From contig JAUJPG010000002.1 of NCBI GenBank assembly GCA_030447245.1, positions 75,486 through 139,485 of the forward strand: a stretch of DNA of 64,000 nt. The letters are read 5' to 3'. Shown here one piece after another: positions 26,158-34,138 of this stretch. The notes below the pieces were generated by a model. It saw only the letters and a program-made list of their open reading frames with translations, did no database searches and was not told the origin of the DNA. Within the stretch, counting starts at the first letter, position 1. Each line of letters opens with the position of its first letter. A program made the position numbers and the translations under genes. Origin of the DNA: Chloroflexota bacterium (GTDB taxonomy: Bacteria; Chloroflexota; UBA6077; JACCZL01).

Positions 26158-27657
26158 ATGGCGATCACCCCACCTCCCGCGGACGAGGAGGCGTTGGCGG
26201 CTTCGGCGCTCGCCGGCGACGAGATGGCGCTCGGGAGCTTGCTCGCTTCCCACCAGCAGACAGCGTACAACGTGGCCTATCGCGTCCTTGGCAGCGACGC
26301 GGATGCCCGCGATGCCGTGCAGGACGCGTTTGTGTTGGCGGTACGCGCGATGCGTGGTGACGGCTCGCCGCCGCGCGCGGCCGACCGCTTCCGGCCCTGG
26401 CTGCGTCGGGTGGTCGTCAACGCGGCGCTCGGGCTTGTGCGTCGGCGTCACCCCACGCAAGCGATGTCGGTCGACGACGTGGCCGAGGTTCTGGCGGCAC
26501 CGCACCAGTGGGAGCCTCCGCGCGAGGCGGAGCGACGCGCGCTGCGCGGTGACATCCTGCGGGCCATGCTGGCCCTTCCCGAAAGCCAGCGCGCTGCGCT
26601 CACACTCCGCGAGTACCAGGAGCTCAGCTACGACGAGATCGCCCACACGCTCGGGGTGACCCGTCCGGCCGTGGAGCGACTCGTGTTCCGAGCCCGGCGC
26701 AGGCTGCGCGCCGCGTACGAGGGCCTATCGGAGCCGGAGCAGCCGCACGGCTGTCCAGAGCTCGCGCCAATGCTCTCCGGTATGGTCGACGACGAAACGA
26801 ACGAGGCGGGCTGGAACAACATGCGGCGCCATCTTGATACGTGCGGCGCGTGCCGCCACGAAGTGGATGGGCTGCGTAAGTCGCGACGTCTGTACGCGCT
26901 GATCCCGGTCTTGGCCATGCCGGCTGGCTGGGACCCGATTGCCTCGGCGTTCGCGGCGACCGGCGTCGCCGCCTCTCACGGTGCGGCGACAACGGGCGGC
27001 TCCGGGCCGCCACCGCCTGCCGGAGGCGAGATGGTTTCTCCGGCTGTCTCGACGGCGCCCGCGGGCTCGTCGGCGACCCTCGCGGCGACCGCCGGGATCA
27101 CACCGGCGAGTACCGGCGCCGGACTTACTGGGGGAGGCAGTCTGCTGACCAAAGTGGCAGCGGCTGGTGCAATCAAGGTGGCAGCAGGCGTGGCAGCGGG
27201 CGCTGTGGGCGTGGCGGCATTGGCCTCGACGGTCATGCCGAGGGGCGAGGTGCCATCCGCGACCCCGGCCCCCACGGTGGACGTGGCGGCCCCGAGTCTG
27301 ACGCCCGGGCCGACCCCTGCGTTAGCCGCTTCTCCACCCGCGACCGCGGCGCCGGCCGTCGAGCCGACAGCCGCAATCACCCCAGCCGTGACGCCCGCGG
27401 CTACGGCCGCCGCCCCAACTGCCGCGCCCACCGCGGCCCCGACATCAGCAGCGCCCTCCGCACCTACGGCGGCCCCGACTGCGGCTGCCATCCCAGCCGC
27501 GACGGCACCGGTGGTGCCGGCCACCGCCCCCGCGGCCACCGCCGTGGTGCCGGCCACGGCCCCCGCGGCCACCGCTGTGGTGCCGCTGCCCGCGGCCCCC
27601 CCGACGATCGTCACCGCGCCTGCCGCGCCCAAGCCCGCGCCGTCGCCCGCGCCGTGA
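26158..27657 (+). CDS. ECF sigma factor fused to anti-sigma-like zinc motif, membrane segment and Ala/Pro/Thr tail
   Basis: 499 residues from ATG 26158 (GTG 26131 possible). Sigma region 2 spans about 25-95 (LLASHQQTAYNVAYRVLGSD, DAVQDAFVLAVRAM) and region 4 about 135-190 (LPESQRAALTLREYQELSYD, IAHTLGVTRPAVERLVFRARR). Then comes MRRHLDTCGACRHEVDGL near 225, an HxxxCxxC zinc anti-sigma (ZAS-like) motif. A Gly/Ala-rich linker leads to a hydrophobic helix near 345-370, followed by ~125 residues almost entirely Ala, Pro, Thr and Val. Such single-chain sigma/anti-sigma proteins should be membrane-tethered and need release by proteolysis or a conformational signal. The following genes encode exported proteins and are likely targets. 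Confidence 0.87.
   Translation: MAITPPPADEEALAASALAGDEMALGSLLASHQQTAYNVAYRVLGSDADARDAVQDAFVLAVRAMRGDGSPPRAADRFRPWLRRVVVNAALGLVRRRHPTQAMSVDDVAEVLAAPHQWEPPREAERRALRGDILRAMLALPESQRAALTLREYQELSYDEIAHTLGVTRPAVERLVFRARRRLRAAYEGLSEPEQPHGCPELAPMLSGMVDDETNEAGWNNMRRHLDTCGACRHEVDGLRKSRRLYALIPVLAMPAGWDPIASAFAATGVAASHGAATTGGSGPPPPAGGEMVSPAVSTAPAGSSATLAATAGITPASTGAGLTGGGSLLTKVAAAGAIKVAAGVAAGAVGVAALASTVMPRGEVPSATPAPTVDVAAPSLTPGPTPALAASPPATAAPAVEPTAAITPAVTPAATAAAPTAAPTAAPTSAAPSAPTAAPTAAAIPAATAPVVPATAPAATAVVPATAPAATAVVPLPAAPPTIVTAPAAPKPAPSPAP
27514..27579 (+). repeat. Two tandem 33-bp units in the sigma-factor tail
   Basis: Units at 27514-27546 and 27547-27579 are nearly identical and encode VPATAPAATAV twice. 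They mark the low-complexity extracellular tail as repeat-expanded. Confidence 0.8.
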
Positions 27658-27671
27658 GCAAGTAGGAGCCG

Positions 27672-28097
27672 ATGGACCGGCCAGACCCGCATCGTCCCAT
27701 TGCCGTTCGTCTGCTCCGCGGGATTCAGTCGCCAGTCGCGAGCCTGATGCTGATCGTCCACGTCACCGGGGCATTCGCCCTCACCCAGGCCAGCCTGGCC
27801 TGGGACCAACAGGCTAAAGGGGAGTTGCCCACAGCTCCGCTGGCCGAGGATTCGCACGCGGATGCTGGCGAGCAGCTCGTCGCCGCGGCGGGTGAGCTCG
27901 CCAAAGATGTCGTTACGGCCGACGTGTGTGGGAGCGCGGACACCAACGTCGCCAGGGGCTCAAACGTCGTGATCGCGATCAACGTTGCTCAAAGCGGACG
28001 TTCGAATGCGGCGTCCTCCTCGCAGCGCGTCCGCGTTCGCCGACACGGCTCCCCGTCGTGTGAGTTCACCGAGAGCATCGAGACCATCGGCCATTGA
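27672..28097 (+). CDS. Small exported hypothetical protein
   Basis: 141 residues starting 14 bp after the sigma gene with AGGAG before the ATG. A hydrophobic segment at about 21-43 (SLMLIVHVTGAFALTQASLA) looks like a signal anchor. The outside part includes a single Cys in TADVCGSADTNV and the strand-like NVVIAINVAQSGRSN. The C-terminus is basic. No family is recognised, but the placement makes it part of the sigma-factor operon. The NVVIAINVAQ strand echoes the N.AIA.N/N.AVALN segments of the next protein. Confidence 0.55.
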   Translation: MDRPDPHRPIAVRLLRGIQSPVASLMLIVHVTGAFALTQASLAWDQQAKGELPTAPLAEDSHADAGEQLVAAAGELAKDVVTADVCGSADTNVARGSNVVIAINVAQSGRSNAASSSQRVRVRRHGSPSCEFTESIETIGH

Positions 28098-28144
28098 ACG
28101 CCCAGGCTGGCGAAGAGCCGACCTTGCTCCAGGGAGGGGATGAA

Positions 28145-29047
28145 ATGTTGAGCTCGATCCATAAGGCGAGAACCGTGCCGCTGTGGGCATACACGTCATG
28201 CGCGCTCGCGCTGATCCTGGCTGGCCTGAGCATGCCTGGGCCGACCCGCGCGCAGGCTACGCCTGACCCGGCTGCCACACCGACAGCCGATGCGTCGGAC
28301 GCTGGGACGGACGAGGAAGACGGCATTTCCTACGAGGAAGAGGACGACGACGAGCTCCGAGGCCGCGGCGGAGGCGGCAGGAACCTGGTCCAGGTGAAGA
28401 ATAAGACTGACGGGCGTCTACGGATCCGTGGAAACATCCAGCTCAACCGCATCCGCGGCGAGCGGGTCCAGCCGGAGAACGTGGCGATCGCCTACAACCA
28501 GGCATGCGTCGATTGTCAGAGCATTGCCGTCGCACTCCAGGTCAACCTGATCAGTCGGTCGGCGAGCTACGTTGCGCCGCAAAACCTGGCGGTCGCGCTC
28601 AACGAAGGCGACGAGCAGCAGCGCTGCGTACGATGCACGGCCGTGGCCCGCGCCATCCAGTATGTCTACAGCGTCGACGATTCTACCGAGGTGCCGGAAG
28701 ACGCCCGCGCGCTCATCTGGGAGCTTGACCGCGAGCTGCGTCGCATCCATAGCGACCGTGACGTCAAGCTACCCGAGGCGGAAGCGCGGGTCAACGCGGT
28801 GATAGCGCGGTTCCGGACAGTCGCCCAACTGATCCTGGAGTATCGGGACGAGAAGGTGACGCCGGAGGACGACCAGCCCGACGTGACGCCGGCCGGCGCG
28901 CCCTCGCTCGCTCCCGCGGAGCTCCAGCCGGCGAGTGCCCCCACAGCTCCGGCACCGGCGGAGAGTGAAGCTGCCCCGGCTGCAGCGCCCATGCCGACGG
29001 TGACACCGCTTGCCAGCCCGACGCCGATTGCTACGCCAGGTCCCTAG
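28145..29047 (+). CDS. Exported protein with two CxxC/AVA repeat units and acidic linker
   Basis: 300 residues from ATG 28145, preceded at 5 bp by GGAGGGG. An earlier in-frame start at 28094 lacks a site. A signal peptide ends near residue 38 (TRAQA). An acidic linker (DEEDGISYEEEDDDE) precedes a core with two similar units: NVAIAYNQACVDCQSIAVAL near 105-125 and NLAVALNEGDEQQRCVRCTA near 145-165. Each joins an N-x-A-x-A-x-N strand to a CxxC and an A-V/R-A-x-Q helix or strand. The units recall the CTDC...AVAFQ repeats of some actinobacterial exported proteins. The C-terminus is Pro/Ala/Thr-rich. The cysteines may bind metal or form disulphides outside the cell. It is in the sigma-factor unit. 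Confidence 0.7.
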   Translation: MLSSIHKARTVPLWAYTSCALALILAGLSMPGPTRAQATPDPAATPTADASDAGTDEEDGISYEEEDDDELRGRGGGGRNLVQVKNKTDGRLRIRGNIQLNRIRGERVQPENVAIAYNQACVDCQSIAVALQVNLISRSASYVAPQNLAVALNEGDEQQRCVRCTAVARAIQYVYSVDDSTEVPEDARALIWELDRELRRIHSDRDVKLPEAEARVNAVIARFRTVAQLILEYRDEKVTPEDDQPDVTPAGAPSLAPAELQPASAPTAPAPAESEAAPAAAPMPTVTPLASPTPIATPGP

Positions 29048-29442
29048 TGCCCTCTGTCCGACCGGAGGCATCGTGCCCGACACACCCGATAGTAAGAGGG
29101 CCGGGGAGTCCGGGCTGGCAGCGCGCGTGAAACTGCACGCTGCTGCTGGTCACCATCGCCCTGGCCGATACCCTGGTCGGTTGGTTGGAGTAACTAACGC
29201 GGAGTGCGGATCATCGCGTTGACGACACGGAGGTGCGGCCAGGCCGAAGGTCAGGCCCCCGGTTCCCGGGCTGTCGGTCGACCAAGGCCGGCCGCGAGCA
29301 CCGCTCCCGAGCCCATGCGGCCGCCGACGGCCACACCGATGGGGGCGTTCGTAAAAGGAAGAAGGTCACGAGACCGTAATGCAACTGGCGAGGGTTGCTT
29401 TTCTACTGCCCACTGACTACTGTGTACTGACTGTTCGGGGGC
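29048..29442. other. Intergenic region
   Basis: 395 bp with no supported gene. A short frame near 29070-29220 has no family likeness. The segment TTTTCTACTGCCCACTGACT just before 29443 is AT-richer and is the likely promoter area of the SH3 protein. Confidence 0.35.
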
Positions 29443-30063
29443 GTGATGCAGCCAACGCGTGAATGCCCGTTCTGCGGGGAGCCACAGGAACCTGGTGCGC
29501 GGGCCTGCTCCAGATGCGGCAATCAATACCCATTCGAGAACGAAGACGAAACCGTCGTCGAGCCGGTCGCGGCACCGGCGCCGCGGGTGCGGGCGCGACG
29601 CTCGCCGTGGACGCGGACGCTGCCGATCCTGGCCGCGGTCCTCTTGGGTGCCGTAGCCCTTGGCTACGGTCTGTTCCGCTTTGCGATGGGCTATCTAGAG
29701 ACCGGACGTCCCGACCCAGCAAGCGCACCCCCGCCGGTCATCGCCTCCAGTCCGTCGCCGGCGGCTGCCCCGCCAGTCGCACTGGGATCGCCGTCGCCGG
29801 TCGTGATAGGCCCCGCCGCGGCGCCGTCTCCCACGGCGCCGGCGCTCGGACGAGTGCGAGTGGTCAACACCGAGGGTCAGGGTGCCAACATGCGGCAACG
29901 GCCCTCCACGACGACGCCAGTGGTGCGCTCCATTCCGGACGGCACCTCGCTCGAGGTCATCGGCGCCGACCAGCAGGGGGAGGGACGGACCTGGCGCAAC
30001 GTCCGTGAGCCGACGGACGGCGCGAGCGGCTGGATCGTCGCGGAGTTCTTGGAAGCGGAGTGA
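29443..30063 (+). CDS. Zinc-ribbon, single-TM protein with extracellular SH3-like domain
   Basis: 206 residues. A cytoplasmic double-CxxC zinc ribbon at about 8-27 (CPFCGEPQEPGARACSRCG) is followed by a transmembrane helix at about 60-82. A Pro/Ala-rich stalk then leads to a bacterial SH3 domain at about 135-205: VRVVNTEGQGANMRQRPSTT, VVRSIPDGTSLEVIG and GWIVAEFLE. Bacterial SH3 domains bind peptidoglycan or peptides. The zinc ribbon inside and SH3 outside suggest a wall-sensing or scaffold role. It lies after the sigma-factor operon, separated by a 395-bp gap, so co-regulation is only possible. Confidence 0.75.
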   Translation: MMQPTRECPFCGEPQEPGARACSRCGNQYPFENEDETVVEPVAAPAPRVRARRSPWTRTLPILAAVLLGAVALGYGLFRFAMGYLETGRPDPASAPPPVIASSPSPAAAPPVALGSPSPVVIGPAAAPSPTAPALGRVRVVNTEGQGANMRQRPSTTTPVVRSIPDGTSLEVIGADQQGEGRTWRNVREPTDGASGWIVAEFLEAE

Positions 30064-30182
30064 GCCCTCTCAACCCATTCCCGTCGCTCGACGCAACAGG
30101 GAGTTTGCTATAACCCGGCGCACTGGCGGGCGTAGCGGGTGGTCGGGTGACGGCCGCGCGGCTGTCCACCACAGGGGCGACC

Positions 30183-32105
30183 ATGATCCATCCTTTCCTC
30201 GACCGTCTTCAGCGCGGGCCGATTCTCGCCGACGGCGCGATGGGCACCATGCTCTACGCGCGCGGCGTCCCGTACGAGCGGTGCTACGACGAGCTCAATC
30301 TGGCTGACGCAGGAATCGTTCAGCGGATCCACCGTGAGTACATCCGCGCAGGCGCTGAGCTGATCGAGACAAATACGTTCGGCGCCAATCGTTTCAAGCT
30401 TGCACCGTTCGGTCTGCAAGACTGCGTCCGCGACATCAATGTCCGGGCCGTGAAGATCGCCCGCGAGGCACGCGAAGAGTGCGGCGAGCCGGTCTTCCTG
30501 GCTGGGGCAGTCGGTCCACTCGGCCAGCCACTCGGCCCGATCGGCACGATCGGGCCGGGCGATGCTCGAGCGGCCTTCCAGGAGCAGATTGAGGCGCTGC
30601 TGGAGTCCGGCGCCGACCTGATCGTGTTGGAGACGTTCGGGGACCTGGCCGAGCTGGAGGAGGCGATCCTGGCGGCGCGCGCGGCTTGCGACCTACCGTT
30701 GGTCGCGCAGGTGAGTTTGACCGACGACGGCTTCATGCTCAGCGGCGAATCGCCGGCCGACGTCGCTCGGACCCTGACCGGCCACCGTGTGGATGTCATC
30801 GGGGCAAACTGCGGCGTCGGCCCGCAGGGCGCCCTGGACGCGGTGCGCCAGATGGCGCTGCCCCTGTTCGCCAATCTCTCGGCCATGCCCAACGCCGGCG
30901 CGCCGACGCGGCGCGAAGGGCGCTACGTCTACATGTCTACGCCGGAGTACTTCGCTGACTTCGCCCACCGCTTTGTTGAGGCGGGCGGCCGTTTGCTTGG
31001 TGGCTGCTGCGGCACCACTCCGGAGCACGTCGCGGCGATGCGTACGGCATTAGCCGGACGATCAGAGAGGTCGCCGACCGTCCGGTGGATCGGCGCGGCC
31101 ACCAGCGTGCCATCCGCAGGCAGCACGCCCTGGGCGACGGCACCAATTGGCGGTCTGACTGACGGCGGCGGGTCGGCGGCGAGTGCCGAGGCGACGCCGC
31201 TCCAGAAGGCGTTGGCGGAGCGGGAATTTGTGGTCAGCGTCGAGCTTGATCCGCCGAAGGGGCTGAATCCGACCAAGATTGTCAACGGGGCAGCGATGTT
31301 GGCCGAGGTCGGGGTCGACTGCATCAACATCGGGGACAGCCCCATGGCACGCGTGCGGATGGGGTGTATCAGCCTCGCGCTTCACATCCAGCGGCGCGTT
31401 GGCTTAGACACGATCATCCACTTCACGACACGTGATCGAAATCTCATGGCGCTCCAGTCGGAACTGCTCGGAGCGCACTCCCACGGTGTACGCAACATTC
31501 TGGCCTTGACTGGTGACCCGCCGCGGATGGGCAACCTGCCGCAGGCGAAGGCTGTCTGGGACGTTGACTCAATTGGACTCATCAAGATCCTGAAGCGAAT
31601 GAACGAGGGCCAGGACTGGTCCGGCAATTCGATTGGTATGCCGGCCCACTTCTTCGTCGGCTGCGCGGTCAATCCGGTTGCCGACGATTTAGACCTGGAG
31701 CTGGACCGATTCCACCGCAAGCTGGAGGCGGGGGCCGACTACGTCATGTCGCAGCCGCTCTATGACATGGACCAACTCGCCCGATTCCTCGACCGAGCCG
31801 GCGCCATCCCGATCCCTCACCTACTGGGGGTCATGCCGCTCCAGAGCTATCGCCATGCCGAGTTCCTGCACAATGAGCTGCCAGGTGTGGCCATCCCGGA
31901 CTACCTGCGCGAGCGGATGCGGCTCGCAGGCGACCGCGGGATAGAGGAGGGCATCCGCCAGGCGCAGGAATTCCTCGCTCAGGCCCAGGCGCACGTCGAT
32001 GGAACCTACTTGATGCCGTCGTTCGGCCGCTACGAGATGGTGGCCCAACTGGTCAAGGTGCTCGACCGACACGGGGCGGCGGCAGCCAGCCCCAGACGTT
32101 CGTGA
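30183..32105 (+). CDS. Bifunctional homocysteine S-methyltransferase/methylenetetrahydrofolate reductase
   Basis: 640 residues from ATG 30183. The N-terminal ~300 residues form a Pfam S-methyl_trans barrel: LADGAMGTMLYARGVPYERC at the start, LIETNTFGANRF, DVIGANCGVGP with the first zinc Cys, and GGCCGTTPEHVAAM with the vicinal Cys pair. After a linker near 310-350, residues ~350-640 form an MTHFR domain: FVVSVELDPPKG, GVRNILALTGDPPRMGNLP and YVMSQPLYDMDQLARFLDR. This YitJ-like fusion makes methyl-THF and passes a methyl group to homocysteine, giving methionine for MetK. There is no S-box upstream, unlike the metK operon. A TATAAC box at 30109-30114 is a possible -10. Confidence 0.93.
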   Translation: MIHPFLDRLQRGPILADGAMGTMLYARGVPYERCYDELNLADAGIVQRIHREYIRAGAELIETNTFGANRFKLAPFGLQDCVRDINVRAVKIAREAREECGEPVFLAGAVGPLGQPLGPIGTIGPGDARAAFQEQIEALLESGADLIVLETFGDLAELEEAILAARAACDLPLVAQVSLTDDGFMLSGESPADVARTLTGHRVDVIGANCGVGPQGALDAVRQMALPLFANLSAMPNAGAPTRREGRYVYMSTPEYFADFAHRFVEAGGRLLGGCCGTTPEHVAAMRTALAGRSERSPTVRWIGAATSVPSAGSTPWATAPIGGLTDGGGSAASAEATPLQKALAEREFVVSVELDPPKGLNPTKIVNGAAMLAEVGVDCINIGDSPMARVRMGCISLALHIQRRVGLDTIIHFTTRDRNLMALQSELLGAHSHGVRNILALTGDPPRMGNLPQAKAVWDVDSIGLIKILKRMNEGQDWSGNSIGMPAHFFVGCAVNPVADDLDLELDRFHRKLEAGADYVMSQPLYDMDQLARFLDRAGAIPIPHLLGVMPLQSYRHAEFLHNELPGVAIPDYLRERMRLAGDRGIEEGIRQAQEFLAQAQAHVDGTYLMPSFGRYEMVAQLVKVLDRHGAAAASPRRS

Positions 32106-32132
32106 GTTGACCGCGCGGCGGAGGCTCTTTTC

Positions 32133-33755
32133 ATGTCCGCGGCCAAACCATATCGAACCGAACTGACGCCGCTCTCATTCCTGGAGCGGAGCGCCGAGGT
32201 GTTTCGCAGCAAGCCGGCCGTCGTCTACGGCGAGCGTTCCTACACCTATCCGGAGATGCGCGCGCGTGTCCGACGGCTCGCGTCGGCGTTGCGCCGGTTC
32301 GGGATCGCCAAGGGTGACCGGGTGGCAATACTGTGCCCGAACACACCGCCGATGCTCGAGGCACACTACGGCGTGCCGCTCGCCGGCGCGATTCTCGTAG
32401 CGATCAACACCCGCCTCGCCGCCGCCGACGTCGCTTACATCCTGAACCACTCGGGCGCGCGGGTGCTGCTGGTCGACGCCGAACTAACGGCTCTGGTCAA
32501 GGCGGCTAGAGCGCAAGTAGCCGGGGTGGAGCGGTTCGTCAATATCATCGACCCGCACGCGGTTGGGCCGAGCGACTCGATGCGCCTGGAGGGACCTGAC
32601 TACGAGGAGTTTCTGGCTGAGGGCACTGACGAGCCACTGCCGATGTTGGTCGAAGACGAGTACGAGACCATCTCGATCAATTACACGTCAGGGACCACGG
32701 GCCGTCCGAAAGGGGTCATGTACCACCACCGGGGCGCGTATCTCAATGCGATCGGCGAGTGCATGACCAGCGGGATCACCAGCACCAGCGTGTACCTCTG
32801 GACGCTGCCGATGTTCCACTGCAACGGTTGGTGCTGCACCTGGGGCGTCACCGCGGTTGGCGGGACCCACATGTGCCTGAGGAAAGTCGACCCGGCGCTC
32901 ATCTGGCGCCTGATCCGCGAGCAAGGTGTGACCCATCTCAACGGTGCGCCCACCGTGCTAATTGGGCTGGCGAACGATCCAGCCGCGCGCGCCGCGCCCC
33001 TCGATCGGCCCCTGCGGATCACGACGGCCGCGGCGCCACCATCGCCTTCGATCATCGCCCAGATGGAGGAACTGGGCGCGCAGATCACCCACGTGTACGG
33101 GCTGACCGAGACCTATGGTCCGCACACAGTCTGCGAGTGGCAGACGCATTGGGATGCGCTCGGGCCCGCCGAGAGGGCGCGGATCAAGGCGCGCCAGGGT
33201 GTGGGCTACGTGATCGCAGACCCGGTGCGGGTCGTCGACGACGAGATGAGCGACGTGCCGGCCGACGGCCTGACGATGGGCGAGGTCTGCATGCGCGGCA
33301 ACAACGTCATGAAGGGCTACTTCGAGGACCCGGAGGCGACGGCGACGGCCTTCCGCGGCGGCTGGTTCCATTCAGGCGACCTGGGAGTGATGCACCCGGA
33401 CGGCTACATCGAGCTGCGCGACCGCGCCAAGGATATCATCATCTCCGGTGGTGAGAATATCTCGACGATCGAGGTCGAGGGCTGCATCTACCAGCATCCC
33501 GATGTCCTGGAAGTGGCAGTCGTTGCGATTCCCCACGAGCGCTGGGGCGAGGTGCCCAAGGCGTTTGTGGTCCCGAGGGCCGGGACCAATCTCACCGAGC
33601 TTGAGATCATCGACTTCTGCCGCGAGCGGATGGCCCATTTCAAGTGTCCCAAAGCGGTGGAATTCGGAGACCTGCCCAAGACGAGCACTGGCAAGGTCCA
33701 GAAGTTCGTCCTTCGGAACAAAGAATGGGCCGGCCAATCGAAGCAGATCAACTGA
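32133..33755 (+). CDS. AMP-dependent acyl-CoA synthetase/ligase
   Basis: 540 residues of the ANL superfamily: P-loop-like INYTSGTTGRPKGVMYHH near residue 180, THVYGLTETYGP near 323, GWFHSGDLGVMHPDGYIELR near 410, DIIISGGENISTIEVEG and the C-terminal catalytic Lys in PKTSTGKVQKF near 520. The closest known pattern is the medium/long-chain fatty-acid or dicarboxylate CoA ligase group (AlkK-like). It forms an acyl-AMP then an acyl-CoA. It starts 27 bp after the MTHFR fusion with a GGAGG-like site, so may share a transcript, though no pathway link is obvious. Confidence 0.9.
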   Translation: MSAAKPYRTELTPLSFLERSAEVFRSKPAVVYGERSYTYPEMRARVRRLASALRRFGIAKGDRVAILCPNTPPMLEAHYGVPLAGAILVAINTRLAAADVAYILNHSGARVLLVDAELTALVKAARAQVAGVERFVNIIDPHAVGPSDSMRLEGPDYEEFLAEGTDEPLPMLVEDEYETISINYTSGTTGRPKGVMYHHRGAYLNAIGECMTSGITSTSVYLWTLPMFHCNGWCCTWGVTAVGGTHMCLRKVDPALIWRLIREQGVTHLNGAPTVLIGLANDPAARAAPLDRPLRITTAAAPPSPSIIAQMEELGAQITHVYGLTETYGPHTVCEWQTHWDALGPAERARIKARQGVGYVIADPVRVVDDEMSDVPADGLTMGEVCMRGNNVMKGYFEDPEATATAFRGGWFHSGDLGVMHPDGYIELRDRAKDIIISGGENISTIEVEGCIYQHPDVLEVAVVAIPHERWGEVPKAFVVPRAGTNLTELEIIDFCRERMAHFKCPKAVEFGDLPKTSTGKVQKFVLRNKEWAGQSKQIN

Positions 33756-34138
33756 GCCCGATTGCTGAGTCGACTCTCCCCGCGAGTGGCGTATCCTGGA
33801 GTTCCCGCGCTGAACCGGGGGAGCGCTCGCCCGAGTGCGGCGGCTGAACGGGCGCAAGGCTACCGTACCAGGCTGCAGGGCGGGTCTGTCACCAACGATG
33901 TGGCATAATGGCCCAGGCTTTCGTGGGTACGGCCTCGGTGTGCACCGCGGCACATGGGCGCTTTCCTCCCGCGGAGCGAGTCAGTCCCGTTCTCGACGGC
34001 GGCGTCTAACACCAGACGCGAGCGCCGGCGAAGAAGGTGCGAGCACCATCCATGACGATCGGCAGTAAACCGCGGCGCGGGCTCGAGGCAACGCGAAACG
34101 GCGGGATGATCCACGGCGACGCTCAGGGCGACGCTCAG
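33756..34138. other. Intergenic region before the sigma-54 activator gene
   Basis: About 380 bp. A CATAAT at 33903-33908 could be a -10, but no matching -35 is seen. No -24/-12 (TGGC-N7-TTGC) element was found. Two copies of GGCGACGCTCAG in tandem lie at 34117-34140, just before the chosen start. Confidence 0.35.

Noticed and set aside
25660-26646. Long minus-strand frame across the sigma gene start
   Set aside because: No domain, and it overlaps the conserved sigma region 2 on the plus strand.
30064-30182. SAM or cobalamin riboswitch before the methionine-synthesis fusion gene
   Set aside because: None of the S-box or B12-box consensus segments is present, and the spacer is only 119 bp.
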